Shown: piece after piece, positions 58,737 to 64,000 of the stretch
Layout of the letters: every line of letters starts with the position of its first letter
Numbering within the stretch: position 1 is the first letter of the stretch
NCBI GenBank assembly: GCA_025163595.1
Contig: CP104102.1
Span: forward strand, 62,001-126,000
DNA length: 64,000 nucleotides
From: Phaeobacter sp. G2
GTDB taxonomy: Bacteria > Pseudomonadota > Alphaproteobacteria > Rhodobacterales > Rhodobacteraceae
Reading direction: 5' to 3'
Position numbers and translations under genes: made by a program
The notes under the pieces: generated by a model
Told to the model about the DNA's origin: nothing
The model's input: the letters and a program-made list of their open reading frames with translations, nothing else
Databases searched by the model: none

Positions 58737-59774
58737 TTACTTCAGGTAGCCAACGTCGCCCCAAGTTTTGTACTCAGCACGGAAGGCCGACAGGGACTCC
58801 CAAGCCGCCTTGAACTCGGCGTCAGCCGCAGCCTCTTCGGCGACAACTTCGTCCCATGCGGCCTTGAATGTCCCCAGCATTTCGGGCGACCAAGTGTGAA
58901 CGATCGCACCCTTTGATGCCAGTTCGGCAATTGCAGCCCCTTGGATGGCTTCGCCTTCGGCAAGTCCAGTGGCGATGTTCGCGCGACACGCCATCTTGAT
59001 CAGACTCTGTTGCGACTCGCTCATCGCGTCCCACTTATCCTTGTTGATGATGAAATCAAGCATGGTGCTTTGCTGGTGCCAGCCGGGGAAGTAGTAGTGC
59101 TTTGCAACCTGGTAGAAGCCCAGTTTCAGGTCGATTGCAGGCATCGAAAATTCGGCCGCATCAATCGTACCGCGTTCCAGGGCCGGGAACACATCACCGC
59201 CGCCCAGCAATTGGGTGTCTACACCCAGCTTTTGCATGACTTTGCTACCCAGCCCGAAGATACGCATTTTCATGCCTTCGAATTGTTCCACGGACGTGAT
59301 TTCATCACGGAACCAGCCGCCAGCCTCGGGCGCAAGAATACCGCACAGCTCAGAGTGGATGTTATGTTTTTCATAGGCACGGTTCAGAAACTCTTCGCCG
59401 CCTTTGAATTGCAGCCACGCTAGGTATTCACCGGCACCAGGTCCAAACGGAATGGACGAGGTCACACCCAGAACAGGCTCTTTCGACTGCCAGAAACCAG
59501 GGGCGGCCCAGCCTGCATCGACCGATCCATTGCTGACGGCATCGAAAATTTCCAACGAGGGCACCAAGGCGTTCGGTTCAAACAGTTTGACCTGAATATC
59601 CCCATCAGACGCCACGTTAAGATTGGTTTCGAGATTCTTGGCCAGCGAGCCAAGTTGCACAAGACTCAAAGGATAGGCCGAAGCAATTTTCAGGCGGACT
59701 GCATCAGCTTGTGCGGCCATGCCAGACGCAGCAAAAGCCGCGGCGGCAAGAGTCGTTGTAAGGGCGAATTTCAT
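58737..59774 (-). CDS. TRAP transporter solute-binding protein (DctP-type)
   Basis: This 345-residue periplasmic protein starts at the ATG at 59774 behind GGAGGAGAAACT. It has a signal peptide of about 24 residues (MKFALTTTLAAAAFAASGMA, then cleavage near AQA). Family features: IFDAVSNGSVDAGWAAPGFW (about 73-92), GMKMRIFGLGSKVMQKLGVD (about 167-186) and the GTIDAAEFSMP segment. Large members of this type often bind 2-oxo acids or aromatic/branched carboxylates. Its ligand should be the substrate of the adjoining SDR/CaiB/MaoC genes. Confidence 0.92.
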   Translation of the reverse strand: MKFALTTTLAAAAFAASGMAAQADAVRLKIASAYPLSLVQLGSLAKNLETNLNVASDGDIQVKLFEPNALVPSLEIFDAVSNGSVDAGWAAPGFWQSKEPVLGVTSSIPFGPGAGEYLAWLQFKGGEEFLNRAYEKHNIHSELCGILAPEAGGWFRDEITSVEQFEGMKMRIFGLGSKVMQKLGVDTQLLGGGDVFPALERGTIDAAEFSMPAIDLKLGFYQVAKHYYFPGWHQQSTMLDFIINKDKWDAMSESQQSLIKMACRANIATGLAEGEAIQGAAIAELASKGAIVHTWSPEMLGTFKAAWDEVVAEEAAADAEFKAAWESLSAFRAEYKTWGDVGYLK

Positions 59775-59884
59775 ATAGTTTCTCCTCCGTTGATTGCCGG
59801 TGACCCGGCTGATTTCCAATCGCAATTGCGGGATGGATCATTTGCATGCGATGGCAGTTGCTATTCGTGTGCCATTGCACGTTT

Positions 59885-60670
59885 TTAGTGAATGTGTGTT
59901 CCCCCGTTCACATCGATCGTCGCGCCAGTGACAAAGGCGGACATGTCAGATGCCAGGAACAGGCAGGCATAAGCGGCATCAAGCGGCCGACCAGCTTTCT
60001 TGAGTGGGATCGCGTCAATGATGCCCGCAAGACGGGTTTCATCCAGCACATCCAGCATCGACGTATCGATCATTGCCGGGCAAATCACATTCGCACGAAT
60101 CCCCTGTGACCCGAATTCGCGGGCGATCGTGCGGGTCAGGCTGATGACCCCGCCTTTTGAGGCGGCGTAATGGGGCCCGCCGACCAACCCGCCACCGCGC
60201 TGAGCAGCAGAAGACGCAAGGTTCACAATGGTGCCGGATTGCTTCTCGACGAAAATCCGAATGGCGCTTTGGCAAATGTTGAATGCGCCCTTCAGGTTCA
60301 CGCCGATCATCTGGTCGAACTCATCAGACGGAATGGAAAGCATCCCTTTCCCGTTCACGATGGCGGCCGAATTGACTAGACAGTCGATGGTTCCGAAACG
60401 GTCCACCGCCGCCTTGATCGCGGCATTGCAGCTTTCAGGGGACTGAATATCGACCTGCACCCCCAGAACGTCTGCGGCGATATCTGTGTTCGTTTCGATT
60501 TCCTGCGCCATCCCCTTGGCGACGTCATCGTTCATGGCGATATCAAGCGCGACAATCTTTGCGCCATGAAGCGCAAACAGCTCTGCCGTGGCATAGCCAA
60601 TACCACGCAGCGAGGATGCGCCGACGATGACACAGACTTTGTTCTGCAAGAGTTGCAAGTTTTGATTCAT
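59885..60670 (-). CDS. SDR-family oxidoreductase
   Basis: This 261-residue classical SDR has a slightly atypical cofactor motif, IVGASSLRGIGYATAELFA (about 14-32), with a two-residue insertion in the usual TGxxxGxG. NSAAI (about 98-102), NLASSAA and the catalytic YxxxK in HYAASKGGVISL follow. The C-terminus VTGATIDVNGGTHIH is normal. It lies one base after the CaiB-family gene stop, in an operon MaoC-CaiB-SDR-TRAP. A hydroxyacyl or hydroxyacyl-CoA oxidation role fits the hydratase upstream but is inferred. Confidence 0.9.
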   Translation of the reverse strand: MNQNLQLLQNKVCVIVGASSLRGIGYATAELFALHGAKIVALDIAMNDDVAKGMAQEIETNTDIAADVLGVQVDIQSPESCNAAIKAAVDRFGTIDCLVNSAAIVNGKGMLSIPSDEFDQMIGVNLKGAFNICQSAIRIFVEKQSGTIVNLASSAAQRGGGLVGGPHYAASKGGVISLTRTIAREFGSQGIRANVICPAMIDTSMLDVLDETRLAGIIDAIPLKKAGRPLDAAYACLFLASDMSAFVTGATIDVNGGTHIH

Positions 60671-60671
60671 A

Positions 60672-61889
60672 TCATTGTTTCTCTTCTTGTTTGGAGGTTC
60701 GGACAGCGCGGTTGGCGATCAGGTCTTGGGCCGCATCGCTATCAAACCCGAGCATGTCCAAAACCGTGCCGGAGTCCCAGCCACACGGAGCCGCAGGCGA
60801 CCTACGGTCCAGCGCGTCGCCATTCACACGGACCGAAGCACGAATTGAAGCTGTCCGGCCTTCAGTGGGGTGATCTTCATATGCGATCAGCCCGACCGAT
60901 TTCAGATGCGGATCTTCGGGCAAGGTTTCCAATGTGTGACAAGGCATCACCGCCAGGTCCGCCGCCCGCAGGATATTTATCCATTCATCAGAGGTCTTGT
61001 CCCTCAGTGGGGCGCCGCGAACCTCGAACCATTCGGTAACATTGTCAGCGCGGGCCGCGATCGAATTGAAACGAGGGTCATCCACCAGTTCTGACCGGCC
61101 CGTCGCCACCAGAAAGGCCCGGACTTGCGAGTCCGTGTTGATCGTGAAGGAAATGAAACCGTCTTTTGTCTGGACTGGTTTGTTATACGGGCTCAGCAAG
61201 CGCTGATCCCCTGCCGGCCCCACCGGGGGATCAAAGCTCTGCTGCGCCAAATGTTCCTGAAGGACAAAAGCCGCCATTGTTTCGAACATCGGCACCTCCA
61301 GGAAAGCCCCGCGGCCGGTGTTATTCTGCTCCAACACGGCTGCCATGATCGCCCCGGACGCGATTTCGCCCACGACATGGTCGCAGACCAGCATCGGCAC
61401 ATATGCCGGGCGTCCATCGCGGGCCTGCATCAGACCCGCCATGCCTGTCGCCCCCTGAACGACGCTATCATAGGTCGGGAAACCGCCGTAGGGCCCGTCA
61501 GTCCCATAACCGGTGAGAAGGCAGTAAATTTTCTGGGGATGTGCGTCCTGAATGGACTGTGCATCCAGGCCCAGACGTTTCAGGGCCTGGGGGCGCATAT
61601 TCGCCACGATCACATCTGCCCACGCGATCAGGCGCTCAATGACGGGGCGCGCCTCTGGGTTCTTCAGGTCAAGGCAGATGTTCTTTTTGCCCCGGTTCAG
61701 ATGCAGGTACGCCCCCGAATGCTGGCCCGTGGGCGACTGTCCCCCAAGACCTCGCATCAGATCGCGGCCGGGGCTTTCGACCTTGATGACCTGGGCGCCA
61801 TATTGGGCCAGTCGCCATGTCGAAACGGGGCCCACGACGACGCTGGTCAGATCCAGGACCTTCAGATCACTGAGGGGAGAAAAACTCAT
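60672..61889 (-). CDS. CaiB/BaiF family CoA-transferase, second copy
   Basis: This 405-residue protein shows LKVLDLTSVVVGPVSTWRLA (about 9-28), YGAQVIKVESPGRDLMRGLG (about 30-49), LHLNRGKKNICLDLKNPEA and the catalytic Asp in GFPTYDSVVQGATGMAGLM. The start overlaps the end of the MaoC-like gene by 4 bases. It likely activates an imported carboxylic acid with CoA before hydration and oxidation by its neighbours. It is only distantly similar to the family member at 50363. Confidence 0.92.
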   Translation of the reverse strand: MSFSPLSDLKVLDLTSVVVGPVSTWRLAQYGAQVIKVESPGRDLMRGLGGQSPTGQHSGAYLHLNRGKKNICLDLKNPEARPVIERLIAWADVIVANMRPQALKRLGLDAQSIQDAHPQKIYCLLTGYGTDGPYGGFPTYDSVVQGATGMAGLMQARDGRPAYVPMLVCDHVVGEIASGAIMAAVLEQNNTGRGAFLEVPMFETMAAFVLQEHLAQQSFDPPVGPAGDQRLLSPYNKPVQTKDGFISFTINTDSQVRAFLVATGRSELVDDPRFNSIAARADNVTEWFEVRGAPLRDKTSDEWINILRAADLAVMPCHTLETLPEDPHLKSVGLIAYEDHPTEGRTASIRASVRVNGDALDRRSPAAPCGWDSGTVLDMLGFDSDAAQDLIANRAVRTSKQEEKQ

Positions 61890-62713
61890 TTGCAGGTAAT
61901 CTCCATAGAAGCGGCAAGGATATTGGATTCATCATAAATGCGTGCACTCCAGCCCTGGCCTGAACGATCCAGCGCAATCGTCATCTTCCGATTGGAATAG
62001 AGCGGCGCGACATGGCGCGTGGAAATGGCGATGGGATCGGCACCTAGATCCACCCGCACAGTTTCCGTGACCAACAAGGTCGCAAGGCCACCGTTCACAA
62101 CCAGATCGGGCAGGCCCTCTACGTCGCGGGCATAGGCACGATCCAGGTGGATCTTGTGGGAATTGAACCCAAGCGCAGAGTATTGGAACAAAAGCGTATC
62201 ATCCGGGGTGATGACCTTTGTGAATTCCGCGTCGATAACGGTCGCCTCGGGGGGCTTTGACGCCTGGCCCGATGCTGCCGTCAACATCAGGTAGGTCTGC
62301 GTTTCCTGAATGGATGCGGGGCCATCGACCTCTGCCAGTGTACTCTCGATATCTACGACAGCGATCCGACCGGCAGGCGTGTCCTTTTCCTTTAACTTCG
62401 CAATCCGGCTTGACCGGCGGATGTCCGAACCGATCCGCAAGGGCCCCTGGCATTCAATGCGTCGGCCGCCCAGCAACAGACGCGGCAGCCCAAGGTCCGG
62501 CAACGGAACGCCAAACCCCGGAAACCCGTCGGACCGCAGCTCCGAGCGTCGCGTTGCTCCGCCCAACAGGAAAAAATGCCATCCGAAGGGCAGGGGGGCG
62601 CCTTCGCAAAGGTTCGCGTCCTCAAGGTCGAGCATCGCAGCAATCCGTCTGGTTTGCGCGGCGCTACAAACATCGGCGCGCTCTTGGTGAGCGCCCTGAA
62701 TGGACGTGTTCAT
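61886..62713 (-). CDS. MaoC/HTD2-like acyl-CoA hydratase (mesaconyl-C4-CoA hydratase type)
   Basis: This 275-residue double-hotdog protein has an N-terminal FAS1-type dehydratase-like half (PLPFGWHFFLLGGATRRSEL, about 41-60; RIECQGPLRIGSDIRRSSRI, about 85-104) and a C-terminal MaoC-like half with FQYSALGFNSHKIHLDRAYA (about 176-195), where Asn-Ser-His-Lys-Ile-His corresponds to the hydratase catalytic dyad. Related proteins hydrate mesaconyl-C4-CoA or itaconyl-type CoA esters. It is first in a leftward operon with CaiB, SDR and TRAP genes, behind GGGAGGATTCTTAC. Confidence 0.82.
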   Translation of the reverse strand: MNTSIQGAHQERADVCSAAQTRRIAAMLDLEDANLCEGAPLPFGWHFFLLGGATRRSELRSDGFPGFGVPLPDLGLPRLLLGGRRIECQGPLRIGSDIRRSSRIAKLKEKDTPAGRIAVVDIESTLAEVDGPASIQETQTYLMLTAASGQASKPPEATVIDAEFTKVITPDDTLLFQYSALGFNSHKIHLDRAYARDVEGLPDLVVNGGLATLLVTETVRVDLGADPIAISTRHVAPLYSNRKMTIALDRSGQGWSARIYDESNILAASMEITCK

Positions 62714-62736
62714 GTAAGAATCCTCCCTTTGCTGTA

Positions 62737-62764
62737 AGTATCAAATTTAAATATCTTTGTTCAA
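62737..62764 (-). promoter_or_regulatory. Candidate promoter of the MaoC-CaiB-SDR-TRAP operon
   Basis: On the minus strand TTGAAC (62759-62764) and GATACT (62737-62742) are 16 bases apart in an A+T-rich stretch, 24 bases before the start codon. The remainder of the 342-base divergent gap contains a consensus-like TTGACA (62882-62887, + strand) that may be the -35 for the VOC gene. Confidence 0.4.
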
Positions 62765-63055
62765 GTGCAAATTTTTATACGGCTCGTGTATCCCAAACTA
62801 TCAAAATATTACCCATTTAAAGCGGTTTAATGGAGTCACTCTTCCAGGCCGCCATAATAGTGCTTGAATATTCCTTTTTGCTTGACAATATATCTATTTA
62901 TGTATGAATAACTCAATCGCGAGACGCGCAACTCTTGGCATGGCACTCGCTTGGAAGGACATCGTGACTTCGAAGCCGAAGCACACTCGGACGGCATCGC
63001 CGGCCCGGCTTTTCATGCGACTGGCGGGCCGAGCTTTTAAATCCTGAGGAAAGCC

Positions 63056-63463
63056 ATGAAAATCGAACTGCACCACATCAATATCTGCTCCAAAGACGTG
63101 CCGGAGCTGGATAGCTTCTACCGGAATGTTTTTGGCTTCGGCGGTATCGACGACGACGAACATCACCAGGACACGACCCAGGGATATGACGGTGGCGTCG
63201 CATTCCTTACGGACGGGCATGCTGAATTCCACCTCGCGACCACCGATCTTGGCGTGGGGCACCGGACCGGTCATGCTGTCAACCCTCTGGAACGTGGCCA
63301 CATTGCGTTCCGGACCGATGACATCGAAGCGTTCAAGGATCGACTAAACGAGCTGGGTGTCCCGTTTTCCGACTATGGAACATGGGCGATGGCGGGCTGG
63401 TATCAGGTCTTTTTCCAAGACCCATCGGGCACGATTATCGAGGTGCATCAAATCGGTTGCTAA
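63056..63463 (+). CDS. VOC-superfamily (glyoxalase/dioxygenase-fold) metalloprotein
   Basis: This 135-residue protein is a single pair of beta-alpha-beta-beta-beta modules. Putative metal ligands are His in LHHINICSKD (about 5-14), His in RGHIAFRTDDIEAF (about 80-93) and Glu in GTIIEVHQI (about 125-133). ELDSFYRNVFGFG is the usual first-module pattern. The family includes glyoxalase I, methylmalonyl-CoA epimerase and extradiol dioxygenases; length and ligands fit several of these, so the reaction is not assigned. It starts behind GAGGAAAGCC and is followed by a hairpin at 63477-63505. Confidence 0.8.
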   Translation: MKIELHHINICSKDVPELDSFYRNVFGFGGIDDDEHHQDTTQGYDGGVAFLTDGHAEFHLATTDLGVGHRTGHAVNPLERGHIAFRTDDIEAFKDRLNELGVPFSDYGTWAMAGWYQVFFQDPSGTIIEVHQIGC

Positions 63464-63614
63464 CCAATGACAACTGGCCCACCAGCACGAAGTGTCCTGG
63501 TGGGCGGCCGCTCTCTTAACTGTTCATAGGGGCATACTCTAATTGCAACTAAATGGAAAAAAAGCAAAAATCGCTGGTTAGGACTGTGGTTGAATACGGA
63601 GGTTAAGGTCGAGA

Positions 63615-64000
63615 ATGAGCAAACAAGATCGTGTTTCGGATAACAGCATTACAGGAGACGGGGTAAAATCGGACGGTAAACAGACAAGTTATTCTGCGCC
63701 GGCTCTTGAAAAGGGGCTGGATATTCTGGAAGCGCTTTGCCACAGCAGCGACGGCCTATCCCCGAAAGAAATAGCAGCACAGCTGGGGCGTAGCACGAGC
63801 GAGCTCTACCGGATGGTGAACTGTCTCGAGCGCAGAAAATACATTTCCCACCAGGGTGATAAATACGCGATCACGACCAAGTTGTTTCAGCTGTCGCGCA
63901 TTCATCCGCCGACGGACAGGCTCGTCACGGCCGCTTTACCCATCATGCAGGAACTGGCGCATGCCGTGGGATATTCTTGTGATTTGCGTGTCTACAACAT
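63615..64000 (+). CDS. IclR-family transcriptional regulator, 3' end outside window
   Basis: The first 128 residues are visible, starting at the ATG at 63615. After a polar N-terminal tail of about 25 residues comes the IclR winged helix-turn-helix: ALEKGLDILEALCHSSDGLS (about 30-49), PKEIAAQLGRSTSELYRMVN (about 50-69) and YISHQGDKYAITTKLFQLSR. The effector domain begins at ELAHAVGYSCDLRVYN and runs off the window. It is the nearest candidate regulator for the VOC gene and the divergent MaoC-CaiB-SDR-TRAP operon. Confidence 0.9.
   Translation, partial: MSKQDRVSDNSITGDGVKSDGKQTSYSAPALEKGLDILEALCHSSDGLSPKEIAAQLGRSTSELYRMVNCLERRKYISHQGDKYAITTKLFQLSRIHPPTDRLVTAALPIMQELAHAVGYSCDLRVYN

Noticed and set aside
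1..64000. CRISPR arrays, tRNA and rRNA genes
   Set aside because: No regularly spaced short repeats and no tRNA- or rRNA-like sequence was noticed on reading through the window.

Overview
The window is most probably part of a repABC-type plasmid of a Rhodobacterales (Roseobacter-group) alphaproteobacterium. It carries an intact repA-repB-repC operon, remains of a second repC, a plasmid-type DUF1403/ScpB pair, and many insertion sequences next to GC-rich catabolic operons with TRAP transporters. The family assignment is inferred from gene content; no rRNA or chromosomal marker is present.

Layout. 1-3010: the 3' part of an OLD/Toprim nuclease overlapping a UvrD-like helicase, a Gabija-like defence pair. 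3094-5833: ScpB, DUF1403 and a tyrosine recombinase. 5948-18008: plasmid backbone and IS zone. It holds a repC relic with an amber codon, cut by an IS3-family element that is itself cut by an IS110-family element; a dead IS5 (IS427-type) copy; the working repABC operon with two candidate parS palindromes and an antisense ctRNA; and a second IS5 copy with an IS1111-type element in its right terminal repeat. 18361-20087: a frameshifted SDR, a stand-alone flavokinase and a type II lumazine synthase.

20297-34712: an IclR regulator and thioesterase divergent from a long operon. The operon can be read as a full route from salicyl alcohol or salicylaldehyde via salicylate, salicylyl-CoA and gentisyl-CoA to gentisate, then by ring cleavage to fumarate and pyruvate, with its own TAXI-TRAP importer. 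35483-40112: a ribose-type ABC importer. 40257-47652: acyl-CoA dehydrogenase, Zn-type alcohol dehydrogenase, thiolase, FadB-like fusion and an aldehyde dehydrogenase, i.e. a beta-oxidation set. 47928-56418: flavin reductase, LLM (luciferase-like) monooxygenase, RibB, CaiB, enoyl-CoA hydratase-like protein, second flavin reductase, an AcoR-like regulator, an SDR and a second stand-alone flavokinase. 56577-64000: a DctPQM TRAP importer, SDR, CaiB and MaoC-like hydratase, a VOC protein and the start of an IclR regulator.

The most interesting theme is flavin supply. The window encodes RibB, RibH, two flavokinase-only proteins (FMN but not FAD formation) and two flavin reductases around an FMN-type monooxygenase, a catabolic analogue of the marine lux-rib arrangement. 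A shared dyad TGTC-N8-GACA lies upstream of the reductase/monooxygenase/RibB operon, upstream of the second reductase and regulator, and between the SDR and the second flavokinase. This suggests one AcoR-like regulator, which lacks the sigma-54-contacting GAFTGA loop, controls both the oxygenase and its cofactor supply.
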